DNA from: Cricetomys ansorgei
Lineage: Eukaryota; Chordata; Mammalia; Rodentia; Nesomyidae
Reading direction: 5' to 3'
DNA: 64,000 bases
Assembly: GCA_026225945.1 (NCBI GenBank)
Contig: JAMJFZ010000107.1
Span: forward strand, 46,180,501-46,244,500
Below the pieces are notes generated by a model. That model was given only the letters and a program-made list of their open reading frames with translations. It was not told where the DNA came from and did not search any database. Position numbers and translations under genes: made by a program. This document shows, piece by piece, positions 12,065-23,570 of this stretch; position 1 is the stretch's first letter; the number at the start of each line of letters is the position of its first letter.

Positions 12065-12185
12065 ACTTGAGTTATTACTCCTGGTCTATAAGCTCCACAG
12101 AAATAGGAACTTTTCTATTGTTCATTCTATTTACGGTATTTAAAAACTGTTCTGCCCATGGGAAATACTTAGTAGAGGGCAAACA
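12065..12185 (+). mobile_element. L2 LINE 3' end, ancient
   Basis: Follows the L2 3' terminal order: 'ctataagctccacagaaa' (corresponding to the 'aagctccatgagggcag' block), 'ttgttcattctatttac' and then 'tgggaaatacttagtag'. Highly diverged. The frame at 12016-12201 lies over it and is not a gene. Confidence 0.55.
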
Positions 12186-12354
12186 CTCTGAGCTCCTGTA
12201 ATTATTCACAAATGTTTTCTCCTCTGTTCATATCAATGATAATCTTACCTGCTTTGGCCTCAGTAACCTGTGAGGATCAAAACAAGCCCTTCTGCCATGT
12301 GCCTGAATGTTTCCCAAACAACAAGTTATTGCATGTCAATGCACTTACACTTTC

Positions 12355-12425
12355 CCATTTAATAAATAAAACAAGTGGCTCCAAGATTTATCAGAGGTCA
12401 TTTAGCTGTAAGAACAGATTTACGT
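12355..12425 (-). mobile_element. MIR fragment, minus strand
   Basis: 'cccatttaataaataaaac' followed by 'tcagaggtcatttagctg' is the complement of the MIR core in the right order. A short ancient fragment; the match is moderate. Confidence 0.45.
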
Positions 12426-12700
12426 TTTAAAGCACTGTGGGTATTGATAATTTTTGGTTAACATAAACAATTTTATTTGAGACTATTGCATGTTGTTCAT
12501 CTTTTCCAGGTCAGAGTTATTTTTGTCTATTTTTAGTTCTTATCTATTTTCTACCAGTTGTTTGCTCATTTATGTTTGCTCACTTTCATGAAACAGGAGA
12601 GTGTGTTTCCTCCCTGCCTAGAGTCTTTATCCACAAAGCTTGCCGACTTGACAGAGACTAAGAGAGTCTGAGCCCCAAAACATACATACATATTACACTC
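12426..12700. other. Unique DNA
   Basis: Nothing recognised between the MIR fragment and the next LTR. Confidence 0.4.
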
Positions 12701-13062
12701 TGTGATATGATAAATGTCCCATATAGTCTCAGGCATTCTTATTGTTGGTCCCCAGTTGGTAACTCTGTTGGGGTAGGTTTAGGAGGAGTGCCTTGCTGGA
12801 ATAAACATCTATTTGGGGGAGGGGGGGCATTGAGAATTAAAAAAACTCATGTCATTTCTAGTTCTGTCTCTTCTTCCTGCCTGTAGTTCAAAATGTGCGC
12901 ACTCAGCTGCTACTCCAGAAGACATACCTCCTGCTTTGTAGCCATGTGTCCCTGGCATGGCAGATTCTTATCTGCCTGGAACCATAAGCCAAATAAATCT
13001 TTCCTTTCATTAACTGCCTTGGTCATGGTGTTTTATCACAGCAATAAGAAAGCAATTAATAC
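12701..13062 (+). mobile_element. MaLR-type LTR (MT/ORR1-like)
   Basis: Landmarks: 'ttggtccccagttggtaac', 'tttaggaggagtgccttgc', 'cagctgctactccagaag', 'aagccaaataaatctttcc' with the AATAAA signal, and a 3' end 'tcatggtgttttatcacag'. These are in the order of rodent MaLR LTRs. A G-run at about 12817-12827 interrupts it, and part of the middle appears deleted. The 75-codon frame at 12893-13120 crosses its 3' end and is not a gene. Confidence 0.75.
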
Positions 13063-13493
13063 CTTCACTTTCCCCAAAGTCTTGAGGATCTTCATGAAAG
13101 AGGAGGCTGACAGACTATAAGAGCCATCAGTTGTATATAAAATCACATCTCTGCCTCTGCAAATATTTAAGTACACATACAGTCTTTAATATAATAAAGT
13201 AATTAGTATTTCATATAATACACATATATTTCTCTGAAACAGAATAAATATGATATCTTATATGATGCCACTGCCATCTTCCCTAAGTCCCTTTTGATCT
13301 TCATTCTATCCTTTGTTCCTTTTCCCTTATGACCTTTCTATATTTTTTTTTAAAAAAGAACAGTTGTTTTTAGTTTTGATATTACTGAATTTTTATCAAA
13401 TGGATTTTGCAGTCATTGTTTCAGTGATCTATTTTCCATATGTTTCCTGTAAGTTGATGTTCTTATTTTAATATAATATTTTAAAAAAATTAT
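13063..13493. other. Unique AT-rich DNA
   Basis: AT-rich, with short T and A runs (13343-13359, 13481-13488). No element recognised until the L1 3' end begins. Confidence 0.4.
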
Positions 13494-14030
13494 TTGAAGT
13501 TTTCATACAACCTATCTTGACCATATTCACCCCTATTTTTCCAACAACTTCTCCTTCTCTCCCCACTTCTTGACTTGCATTCTTTTGTTTATTTGTCTGT
13601 TAGAAGAGACTGCCTCACAGCTGGTGCTTCAGGCCTTTTGCTCTTAGAATATTCTTGCCACTCTTCTTCCAGTATCCCTAGTCCTGAGCTGTAAAGACTC
13701 AATTCATTTTGGGTTTGATATTCTGAAAAGAAATTTTTCTAGATGTTCCAAGTTTCTGTTTGAAGGCCCGTATTTGGGTGGCTCTGACCTGTTATCAATA
13801 GCTGTTATCAATTACTGCCTAAATTGTTACTGCATGAGAACTTCAAAGGGACACCTCACTAATTCTGCCAATCCTAGTGTGAATCTTTTAGGAATGTGTC
13901 CATAAAGAGAAACATCCCTTCATCATCCATGTGACTATCTTGAGGAATAATATTTACACTGGAAAGGTGGGGTGTGAATGGGTGATAATGGCAAATTGGA
14001 ATGGCAGTTTGGTGAAAATGGCAAACTGGT
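13494..14030 (-). mobile_element. LINE-1 3' region, minus strand
   Basis: On the plus strand it opens with 'tcatacaacctatcttgacc' and a pyrimidine-rich segment, the complement of a rodent L1 3' terminus. It continues with 'tcacagctggtgcttcagg', 'agtcctgagctgtaaag', 'agctgttatcaattactg' and 'ccatgtgactatcttgagg'. No ORF2 sequence follows. The minus-strand frame at 13874-14062 lies within it. Confidence 0.75.
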
Positions 14031-14651
14031 TTTTGTAAGCAAGAGATGGTATTAATAATCAACTCAATCTAAAGTTTAAACTTTGTAGATTCTGTCAAAG
14101 CTAGGATATCTGGCCACTGAATATTCACTGTATTATGAACTTATAGCAAAAATCCAATTTTTAATGCTTTGTCTATAAAGTGCATATATGATAAACACAA
14201 TAGATATTAAGGGCAACACTTATATTGTCCTTGCTCTTAGAATTATAAGATACACACAGACACATACATATGAATTAATAAATGTAATTCTAATTCAAGT
14301 ATTGGAATGATCCAAAATTTCAGTAGCAAAACAAGATTAAGCTATATATTATTCTGCCCACACTCCATTGGTCATAAGTCCATCATATCCTTCCATGTAC
14401 CAACCAACAAAACTGAGAAACAATCTGGCTGATTGTCACAAAGATGTCAACAGACATACTTAGGCAAGATGCACAATGGGAAGGAAGTTTTGAATACATG
14501 AAATTTATTGAAACTTCTGTACTCAGGTGTACTTCGAGGTTTATTAATGTATCAAGTTCAGTACCTTTCAAGCAAGATGTCAATGTTTTCATTGTTTCTA
14601 TTTTTCTTTTCTTTACTTCTCTCCCTCTTCCCCTCATATTGCTAGAATCAT
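14031..14651. other. Unique DNA
   Basis: Contains two overlapping frames on opposite strands (14383-14676 -, 14444-14653 +) with no recognisable domain. No repeat seen. Confidence 0.4.
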
Positions 14652-14692
14652 GAATCCCGGGCTCCATGTACACCACTGAGCTATACCTCCAG
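14652..14692 (-). mobile_element. ID-type SINE fragment, minus strand
   Basis: 'caccactgagctatacctcc' is the complement of the box A region of ID or related tRNA-derived SINEs, preceded by 'aatcccgggctccatg'. Only about 40 bases remain. Confidence 0.6.
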
Positions 14693-16165
14693 TCTTCACT
14701 GTTTCTAAAGTTTAATCATCTAGCTTCATTTTTTAAAGGGCTGTGGTTATTATAGCAATTGGGAATATTATTTATGTTTATAGCATGCACCAACTCTCAT
14801 GGATACCAATCAAGATCATAGTAATTTAACAATTGACTGACAAGTTTAAATTAAATGTCTTTAACTTGCAACTCCCCGATTGATGTTTTGTTTTGTTTAG
14901 TTTGTTAATTTCCTTTATATTTTTCTTTGTCTGGCTTTTGTGTACAAATAGGTGGTAAATTTCCTTTCACACACTTGAACATAGAGTCAAAAATTCCAAA
15001 TTTCTATTTCTTTATTGCAAATGTTAAATGGGATTGAACCTCAGCCAAACCAGCTTTTAGCCAAGAGATCGTTAGAATCATCAGGGTAGAAGATGGATGT
15101 TGCCGTCTCCTTTCAGCCAAACTAACTTGGTAAACCATTTGTCTTATCTGAAACTGGAGCAGCACAGTGTAGTTCTTAATGAGGTAGATTCTCTTTCTCT
15201 CAGAGCTTTTTCAAGAGATGGTAGATTTGATGTAACTAAACATCACAGATCAGGTACAAGAAAGAAGGAAAAGGTGTTGATTGAGGAAAAAGTAAAGTCT
15301 CACTCCTGGAGACACGTTGGCCTATGCTCACAAAGATGACAGTCCATCAGCAGTCTCACTTCAATTTGAAAACAGATGATTGTGGCCAGGGAATCTGTCT
15401 CTGCTCAGGGTAGATATATTTAACTGTACATAGGAATAGCAATAAATCATGCTAGATCAAAGGTCTACAAGGTAATGGCTGAAGGGGACTGGAATATTTT
15501 CTTTAGTTCTAGACCAAACTCTCTGGTGCATATGCAGTGTAATACAAGTAGGCAACTTTGTCCATATACAAATTGCTTTGCATTCTACATCCAGACATTG
15601 AAACCCCTGCTTAACATTTCCTTTCACGTCTAATTCATGAACTTGGCATTACAAATTTAAGAAGCAAATTGCAGATCATTTTAAACTTGTTGAAGTATGT
15701 GGAATGCAAACTGGAAATCCCTGGGGGCATGGGGCTCAGGTTGAGATCCTCACATATATTGTTTTTAATGCAGAACATAAAACTAAGTTTTAGCATTTGA
15801 TTTCATAGGAAGTGGAATATTTGAGGTTTGATTTGAAGATGGAAATGCATTTCAGTTTTCTCCTATTGGTAGCTATTTAATTATGTTAAGTGATAATATT
15901 CACAAGATGTTAAAAAGTCTCACTTTAAAAGTGCCAATTAAGAATTTAATGTTTCAGCTATTTATGAAAATGATACCTTGACTATGTTTCACCTACAGTG
16001 AGAGAATAAAAATCAAGTCCCCAATGAGGTAATTAACCAAGTTAAAATTATACTTTCAGTTCCCTACATTTGATACAGACAGTGTCTAAGAAGTTAAAGA
16101 AACATGATGTCATTGTTTTGACCAAAGAGAAAACTACTATTTGCATTACTTAGAATTTGAAATTT
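14693..16165. other. Unique DNA
   Basis: No recognised repeat. An 80-codon frame (15097-15339) has no identifiable domain, and no splice or promoter context that I can support. Confidence 0.4.
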
Positions 16166-16330
16166 TGGAGCTGGAGAGATATCTCAGCTGTTATGAGCAC
16201 TGACTGCCCTTCCAGAGGTCCTGAGTTCAATTTTCAACAACTACATGCACTCTTCTGGCATGCAGATGTACATACAGATAGAACACTCATATAAATAAAT
16301 AAATATATACATACATACATACATACATAA
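16166..16330 (+). mobile_element. B2 SINE with CATA tail
   Basis: tRNA-derived head 'ggagctggagagatatctc', then 'gagcactgactgcccttcc', 'aggtcctgagttcaattt', 'actcttctggcatgcag' and an AATAAATAAAT segment that grades into a (CATA)n tail (16295-16329). Somewhat shortened in the middle. The tail has expanded as a microsatellite. Confidence 0.92.
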
Positions 16331-16577
16331 GTCTTTTTTTAAAAAATTGAAGAATCATCAGTAATCTTCCCATAAAACTTATTATTTGCTCATCAAACAA
16401 TTCCAGACAAATATTAGTATTTCAATGTTTGAGATTATACTATAATTCTATCATTTTCCATTTGCTATTCATTTCTCTAAATGAAGATTTAGATATACCC
16501 CTCTGATATAACATTTCCACTTGCTTTTTGGCAGGTTCATGATTCTTTTTTTAAATTGTTGTTATATAGATATCTTG

Positions 16578-16795
16578 TACAAGAATGTGACAACAGACAT
16601 TCTAATGTGGATAGGGGGAATCTCAGGAGGTCTCAACCCCACACAAGAACTACAGGCAACTAAAGAATTAGGTAAGTGAAATAGTCTTCCCTTGGGAAGA
16701 AATCACCAACTTGCTATTTAATAACAAATAGTCATCCCTGAAAACATACATACAAATAACATTGTACAGACTGATTATCTATCTATCATATACCT
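16578..16795 (+). mobile_element. LINE-1 3' region fragment
   Basis: Landmarks: 'gaggtctcaaccccacac' (with one base more at its start), 'aagaactacaggcaactaaa', 'agtcttcccttgggaag', 'cctgaaaacatacataca' and 'ataacattgtacagactg'. This is the distal part of the rodent L1 3' UTR in sense orientation. It runs into an AT-rich tract where the L1 tail would be. Confidence 0.85.
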
Positions 16796-16945
16796 AGGTA
16801 TATTGATATTTTAAATATATTAATATTTTAAGGATAATTATATTATATTATAATATAATATATAATATGTATTATAATATAATATATTCTTATATATTAT
16901 ATTATATATTAATTATATTATATTTTATTATATTATATATTTTTA
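16796..16945. repeat. AT-only tract
   Basis: About 150 bases of nearly pure A and T, made of TATATTA and ATAATATA-type units with many short palindromes. It sits directly after the L1 3' fragment, so it probably grew from the L1 tail. Confidence 0.85.
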
Positions 16946-16989
16946 AATCACTGAACACTATTATAAGCGTGGCTCTAGTCCTATATTTT

Positions 16990-17091
16990 TCAGTTTTCTT
17001 AAGCTTCTCAGGCTGGTCTTTGACTTGATCTTCCTGCTTTAGCCTCCTAAATAGTTGGGGTTCAGTAGGTCTATAACACTATGACCAGCTT
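16990..17091 (-). mobile_element. Old B1-like monomer, minus strand
   Basis: 'tcaggctggtctttgac', 'gatcttcctgctttagcctc' and 'aacactatgaccagct' match the complement of the 7SL-derived SINE right part. Badly decayed, possibly a proto-B1. Confidence 0.65.
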
Positions 17092-18043
17092 TTACCTCAC
17101 ACTCTTGAATTCAAAATATCAAGGAAATAATGTGGAAGGAAGTTATGAAGACAAAAAGTTATTAAGGACAAAAGAGCCATGTTTATCAGGCCCAATATCT
17201 TTAAAGGATATTCACTTGTCTACAGTGGTGCCACAAGGAGATAAAAAATGAGTTGAAGAGACTTTGAATGGATTCTTAAAATTAATTTTGGTAGCATACT
17301 TCTTGACATTTTAATATAATTACTTATTTTAATTTTTTATGCATTTGCAAGCTGGAGGAGAAATTAGATAATGAACTGAATGAGGTAGTCCTTTCAAATG
17401 ATTAGGAGGGAACAACCCTCTCAAAAAATGATTATGTGAGAAAATTCAAGTCAAAATTTTCATATCATATTGGGCCATGATTACTCTCCTTATTGACAGA
17501 GAAGTTTGAATCATAAGAATTATGAAAACTCCATGTTAAAGGAATGATAATGCCCCCTATGAGTTGTAGAACTGATCTTTAAGAAGAAAGAACTGTTAGA
17601 AATGCTTAAGCAGTATAAGATGCTAAGAGTGGTGTTTGCAAAAAATCAGCCTGGCAAGAATATGCAAAATTTGTCAGCATAGAGGGAACTTGAGCTAGGA
17701 CTAATTGAGTTTTCTGTAATTCTAGTGAAGGAAATATATGTTATCTGTCATATTGATAGAAAAGAATGAGTAATTGTAATAATTGTAATTACGGAAAACT
17801 TGAAAGTATTATTAATTAAGTAGAGTGAAAATTTGTAGTTGATAACTTCAAAATGTTAATTTGTTTTTAGGAAAAGCTCACTGTTGAAATTAGAATTAAT
17901 AAACCATAAGAGATAGAGCTAATGCAACTAAATTTGAGGACTCTGAAGAAAACATTATGTGGACAGGATTTTTATTAGTATATTGGGCCATGATTAGTAA
18001 GTGTCTTTGAGGCCCTAAGCTTAATTTGCAATAATAATTAAAA
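17092..18043. other. Unique AT-rich DNA
   Basis: No recognised repeat and no open frame above 60 codons. Nothing distinctive. Confidence 0.45.
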
Positions 18044-18403
18044 TGGGGCTAGAGGAAATGTTTAGGCATTAAAGCATCTGCCACAAAGCATGAGAATCTG
18101 AGTTCAAATCTCAAGTATCATCCTAAAAGCTGTAAGCCAAGTTACATGTCTGTATCCAAATATCCTGGGTAGTAACATTAGAGACAGGTAGATCCCTGGT
18201 GTAACCTGTGCGCCAGCCATCTAGTGTGATCAATTAGTTCACAGTGAGAGGTCGTATCTCAAAATAACATGCAAAGCAATAAAACAAGACACCATGATGC
18301 TGACCTGTGGCCTCCAAGTCCATATTCACACATGTGTATGTATACTTGTACATGGTACAAACAAATGTACATTCACTGCACACAGAGAGACACATATACA
18401 CAC
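18044..18403 (+). mobile_element. RSINE1/B4-type composite SINE
   Basis: ID/tRNA-like head ('ggggctagaggaaatg', 'tctgagttcaaatctcaag'), then a B1-like middle ('gtaacctgtgcgccagcc', 'gagaggtcgtatctc') and the characteristic 3' end 'gctgacctgtggcctcc' followed by CA/TA-rich DNA. That order is the mark of the ID-B1 fused SINEs of rodents. Overlapping frames on both strands (18234-18542, 18307-18624) are not genes. Confidence 0.8.
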
Positions 18404-18507
18404 TAAAAACAATAAAAGCACATATGAAAAGCACTGCTACTTTTCTTATAACTAGTCCCAACAGTTTAGTGTTTGGGAATTTGTGGAATTTATATAGTCT
18501 TAATGGG

Positions 18508-18620
18508 ATTATTTTCCTCTTATTTGTAAAATGTAGTATCAATGCTTGCTTTCCAGGTTTGCCAGGAAGGTTAATTACAATAATTCATGTAAAAGAATTG
18601 GCATTTAACATCTCAAAATA
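18508..18620 (+). mobile_element. MIR SINE, sense
   Basis: 'ttttcctcttatttgtaaaa' is the MIR core sense strand. It is followed by 'ggaaggttaattac' and 'aattcatgtaaaagaattgg', matching the MIR 3' part in order. Ancient and diverged. Confidence 0.65.
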
Positions 18621-18800
18621 TTAATAACTTGTCATTACTGTTATTTTGGCACTTGTTATATTGTGAAGACAATAGAATCCATTGAGGAAGAGAGTTGAAA
18701 TAGTATATGCATGTTCATCCTAGGGAAGAATCTAGAAATTTGTGATCAATATATGGTTGTAGTTTGGATAGTTTATAGATTAAAATATGTACTTTGGAAG

Positions 18801-19170
18801 TTGTGGTGGCCAAATGAGAAATGTTCCCCATGTTCCCCAAGATTTGAACATTTGGTCCGCAGTTAGTGGCACTGTTTGCAGAAGTCTCTATGGTACAGCC
18901 TTGATGGAGGTAATATGTAACAAAGAATGCACAGTGAGATTAAGAGGCTGACACCTCATCCAGGTGGTTGTCTCTGCTTCATGCCTGTAATTGAAGATAT
19001 GAGCTCCCCGCTTTCTCTTCTGCTGCCATACATGCTGCTTGCTGTCATGCTTCCCTACTCACATAGACTTATCCCTCTGGAACCATCAGCCCAAGCCCAA
19101 CTAAATTCTTTCTTCTACAAGTTCTGTTGGTCATGAAGTTTTATCACAACCACATAAAACTAACCAACAT
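18801..19170 (+). mobile_element. MaLR-type LTR (MT/ORR1-like)
   Basis: Landmarks: 'ttgaacatttggtccgcag', 'gatggaggtaatatgtaac', 'ttgtctctgcttcatgcc', 'gatatgagctccccgc', 'ctgctgccatacatgctgc' and a 3' end 'gttttatcacaaccacata'. Same broad family as 12701-13062 but diverged. The plus-strand frame at 18927-19136 lies within it. Confidence 0.75.
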
Positions 19171-19228
19171 AAAACATAATTAAAATCAACTAATTAAACT
19201 AAGAACAAAATTTAATATTTGAGATTGC

Positions 19229-19277
19229 ATTTGACCTCACTGCTTGGATGAGGTCAAATAAAAACACTTTGAGGTCA
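19229..19277. promoter_or_regulatory. Perfect 11-base inverted repeat with three AGGTCA half-sites
   Basis: ATTTGACCTCA at 19229-19239 is the exact complement of TGAGGTCAAAT at 19249-19259, with a 9-base loop. Each arm holds an AGGTCA core (TGACCT at 19232-19237, AGGTCA at 19251-19256). A third AGGTCA lies at 19272-19277. AGGTCA is the consensus half-site of many nuclear receptors. Geometry as seen: everted repeat with 13-base spacing, then direct repeat with 15-base spacing. Neither is a classical response element, so function is only a possibility. Confidence 0.35.
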
Positions 19278-19559
19278 GATTCTTCGTTTTCCTTCACAAG
19301 AGTCAGAGAAAAAAAATATACACTAGGGACTCAGAAAGCCAAACATTAGGCCAGGAGTCCAAAAAAAAAATGTATAAACTCATATCAGCCACAGATTTTC
19401 TATTTGAAAGTGACAAAGATAGAAGCACTTTTAAAGATTCTAAAGAGCTTTCTAAATAGCACTACTGCTATCATCTCCTTAACCTAGAGAGTTTACACAT
19501 TTTGATATGCTTTCAAAATATACCCAAACTCAAAAGTTCTGCAGAAAGAGCTGTTCTTA

Positions 19560-19682
19560 ACAACGTGACCTTATGCCTTCACCAACAGGAATGACTGTAT
19601 CCTCTCAGACCATGAGCCAAACAGAACTGCCCTTTTCTATGTTGCTTTTGTCACAACACAGAAGTAGCTAAGAAGATTCATA
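19560..19682 (+). mobile_element. 3' end of a MaLR-type LTR
   Basis: 'tcagaccatgagccaaac', 'atgttgcttttgtcacaac' and 'agtagctaagaagattc' follow the terminal order of the 'gtgagccagaataaacc' type LTR. Only the last 120 bases are recognisable. Confidence 0.6.
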
Positions 19683-21664
19683 TGTCTTAGAATCCCACCT
19701 AACCCTTGTCACTCTTCTGAGCAAGCAAAGACATTAACTTGTTTCACTCATTCTAAGGAAGCCAACTTTTCACAAATCCCATGTCACTGAACCAAGGGTT
19801 ATGCTTTTGCCACCCATCGAAAGATTCTTTCCCGATCACTCTCTTCTTTCTGTCCTAGGCACCTGTCTAGGTCTGTTTGACACCACACTCACACTAAATT
19901 AAGACTAAGTCACCAACAGTTGTTCTATGACTCCTTTTGATGTTGTACAAAATAGAAAAGTATGAACATAAGTTGTTATATAACTTATATGTTATATAAT
20001 AACATAAGGTGTAAATACATCAGTATTTCAGAAAGTTACAGTTCTGATATAAAGATGAATAGTGAGACACAGGGCAACAACTTCACAATATACATGTGAC
20101 TGTTCCCAAATAACTTTTGTGGTGGTACAGGGATATGTATGTGCTAGTGATTGTCACTCTGGGAAAGGACAGAAGCACTTTTCGGAAAAAAATTGCCTAA
20201 CAGCTTCAAATAGTTACACAATGGTAGTGTCACCCACTTTTCTTTGCTGCTGTGAGAAATGGATTTTCCTTGGATACAAGGTTAAGAACAACAGCACATT
20301 GAGACTATTTCAGGAGGAAAGTATTCTAAAACCCACTCTGCTGTCATTCAGCTGATGCAGGAAGAAAATATATATGAAATAGACTATAAAGAAAATAGAA
20401 ATAAAAAAGACTTAATGATGCTTCAAATAAATGACAACCTCCAAAACTTTCTAGGTTATCTACTCCAAAGTTACAAAAATTCTCCATTAGGCATATTGTT
20501 TCATAAAAATATAATAAAATTTTAGAGAGACATAAAATTTTTCATTACTCTTCCAGCACAGAATAGTCTGGTGCTTCTCTGACAGTTCACTGCAATTGCC
20601 AATGGCAGTGTGAGGTAGCATTCAGCCACTAAATCTAGTTTCTATTTCCTCATGTGTTATCAACATATTGGCACATGTTATTTCATGTACACTAGGTACA
20701 TTATAATCATAAGTGAACAGGAATATCTATTACTATTAAATGTTAGGATCATGTAGTTATATTAGGTGATAATTGTATAAGACAAGAAGATTTGTTTTTA
20801 TCTAGTTGATTATGGGCTAGGACTGAGACATTGATTTTAATAGTTCAAAGGAACCAAGGCAGTACACACTTCTATCAGAAATTTAGTTTAATTTAAAGGA
20901 ATGATGATATTTACATGTTAAAAGTTTTAGAATGTTAACTACAAGTTCTGGGATTTATCTTTTGGGAAAAAAAAACAACCAGAGATAGTTCAGGAATGAG
21001 TGATGGAATGGGAAAATGTGTGTAGAGGATTAATTAAGCAGTAGTATGTAGACTGTGTCTGAACAGAGAAGAATGGAACCTGGGAGATTATGAAATGTTA
21101 AAATCTAGTGAAAGAAGCAGAAAGTTTTGATTATGGGGTGAGAAGAATGGAATAAAAGATAGAATTGAGTAAATTTTGACAACATTTAATAATGGAATAG
21201 AATTTAAATTTATTGTGCAAAATTTAAATATCAGATATGTAAATAGGTTATGTAGCATCTTATTTTATTGCAGACTATATTTTCAATATGGGGCTTTTTT
21301 TATGTCCTGTTTGGAGGAAGGGATAAATGATGAAATTATATTATGACAGAAACAAGCTAGCAATGATAAAAATTATAAACTTGAAATTTACTAAACAATC
21401 TTGAACAAAATTGGTGATTTTGTTTTAAAAATCATCAGATACATTGCCTGAAAGTGAGAGAACAATTTAACTCTTATTTAAATTAATCAAGAATGCATTC
21501 ACTAACAAGTGAATAGTTCTTATGTTGGGTAGCTCCTGGAATTATTTTTACCCCAAAATTCTTCATTTATTTATAATTCTTTTGCCTCTGTCTTATTCTC
21601 TTTGTCTAGCTCATCTTTATGCTACACATGGAACATCTCACACTAGACTGATGTGCTCATGTCC
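19683..21664. other. Unique AT-rich DNA
   Basis: No element recognised in about 2 kb. A short AT palindrome lies at 19973-20004. A 97-codon frame at 20062-20355 has no visible signal peptide, domain or splice context. Confidence 0.45.
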
Positions 21665-21722
21665 AGATAGATAGATAGATGATAGATAGATGATAGATAG
21701 ATAGATAAACAAATAAATAAAT
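21665..21722. repeat. (GATA)n microsatellite with (AAAT)n end
   Basis: GATA units run from 21665 to 21707, broken by two GATGATA steps. They grade through AAAC into AAATAAATAAAT up to 21722. Confidence 0.95.
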
Positions 21723-23273
21723 TTGAAGCCTACCTTTTCAATGATCTATGTAGAGCTAAGGGATGTGGATACTGTAGTCACTCGAAAGCTTGAAGTAGAT
21801 TCTTTTCTTTGTCAGAAGTATGGCCATCCCTGAAAATATTTGGTCTTTTACACTTTCAGAGACATACTTGGTGTGCTGGTAATGAGAATAGGGACAAAAC
21901 AAGAACTTTAAGCTTTCTTCATTACATAATCCCCATTTTAAGCAGCAAATTGCTGCCCAACTTGTGAACTTAGAAAAACATGAATATTAGGACTTACTGA
22001 TCAGTCTATTGTGACAGAAATGTTTTTATTCTTTTACCTGAGGGAAAAATGGAATATAAAGCAAACAAAGTGTTTATTGCATATTTGAAAATTTTCTGCT
22101 TTGAAGTTAATAAAGTGAGCTGGTGTGCGTGTGTGTTGGGGGGGTCGGGGGACTAAGACACTCCTAATGAACTAGAACCAAATACTCCTTACAGGAAGGA
22201 TGGTTTATGGTATACTCAGACTAGGAGGATAAACCCAAATAGCACATAAATCTGAACAAGTTTCAATTAGTATGAGGGATTTCAGTAAATATGATCTGGA
22301 GTTAAAAAGATTGAAATTTATTTCCTCCTGAGCAGGAACCACATTCTCTACTAAGAACTGAATTTTCTCAAGCAAGTAGATTTGTTTGGATAACCACAAA
22401 GCCCTTGTTCTCACTCTCAAGCACAAAATAAACATATGTCTGATAGAACATTTCACATAGGTGAGGGAATCCAGTCACACTTAGCAGGCAATCCTATTTC
22501 CATACCATTTATCGTACCCGAGGCAGTTTGCAGCACACAGACTATGACAGGCAGTCAGCTAAATAGAGATTAGTGTGCTGGTTGAGCAATAATTCAAATC
22601 CAAGTGAACCTGAAACCTTAAAAGCCAAAATAACTCCATCTTTCCTGTTCTGGTTCATCAGTCTATTTCAGGTAATAGTAAGAACGCTGAACTAGAAAAC
22701 TCATTTTGAAAAATACAAAGTAAAGTTCATGTAGAATGTGATAACTTTTCTTGGTTATAAATAAGGTATTTTATATCTACTAGGTTAAAAATTCTCATAT
22801 TTGCAAAATAATTTTTGTATTCGCCACAATTGTGATATAATAAACTGAGACGAATGGATATGAACAGGATATGTCCTGTCAGAAACACAGCATATGAGGG
22901 TTTCATGAGGCATAATGAACTCAAACCCAAACATAGCTCAACTGTTATCCAAAAGAGAGGCTACATGATTTTAAAAGTGAGATTGTAAGTTCCAATGTGT
23001 ACATTCTAGAAAGGGGGCAAGGGAGAGTCACTAGACACTTTCTATGGCTAATGTGCACACCTTGAGCACCAGTGAGTGTGCTTCAAGCTTATGGCCTGAA
23101 CCCTAAAATACAGAGAGATGATTCCTACATTTGGGAAGGACAACTCTGAGAGGAAAAAATGTATTATATTGTGAGGGTGATAGCTGAGCAAAATCCGAAA
23201 GGATGCAAACCATTAGCGAGGAAGATGGAAAGATGGGGAGCTATTGCAATAGCCCCAAATTTGAAGCATGTGA
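21723..23273. other. Unique DNA
   Basis: No interspersed repeat recognised. A short G/T-rich run occurs at 22121-22152 (TG units ending in two G-runs). Minus-strand frames of 83 and 67 codons (22205-22456, 22727-22930) carry no recognisable domain. Confidence 0.45.
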
Positions 23274-23299
23274 GGTGATTTCCAGAGAAGGAAATCACC
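23274..23299. other. Perfect 10-base hairpin
   Basis: GGTGATTTCC at 23274-23283 pairs exactly with GGAAATCACC at 23290-23299 around a 6-base loop (AGAGAA). No T-run follows and no family is recognised. Confidence 0.8.
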
Positions 23300-23462
23300 C
23301 AGTAGCATTGCTAGTGAACAAGCACAAATGAACAAGGACAAGAGGAGGAGACAAAATGTTCAAACTTTGGGGATAGCCCACCAGGACCATGGAAAACTCC
23401 ATGAGCAGCAGCTTCTACATCTATGGAAAGAATAAAAACTTAGATTATTGGTATATTTCTTC

Positions 23463-23570
23463 ACAGGGTCTCACATAGCTCACAATGTCCTCAAAATTTC
23501 TACATCTTCAAATAAATAACTTTAAACTCCTGATCCTCTAGCCTCTTCCTTCCATCTACTACATATTTTG
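23463..23570 (-). mobile_element. Possible decayed B1-like SINE, minus strand
   Basis: 'cacagggtctcacatagctc' and 'aaactcctgatcctctagcc' are both complements of B1 blocks and stand in the right order. They are separated by about 50 bases of unrelated sequence. Either an insertion split an old B1 or the resemblance is partial. Confidence 0.4.
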
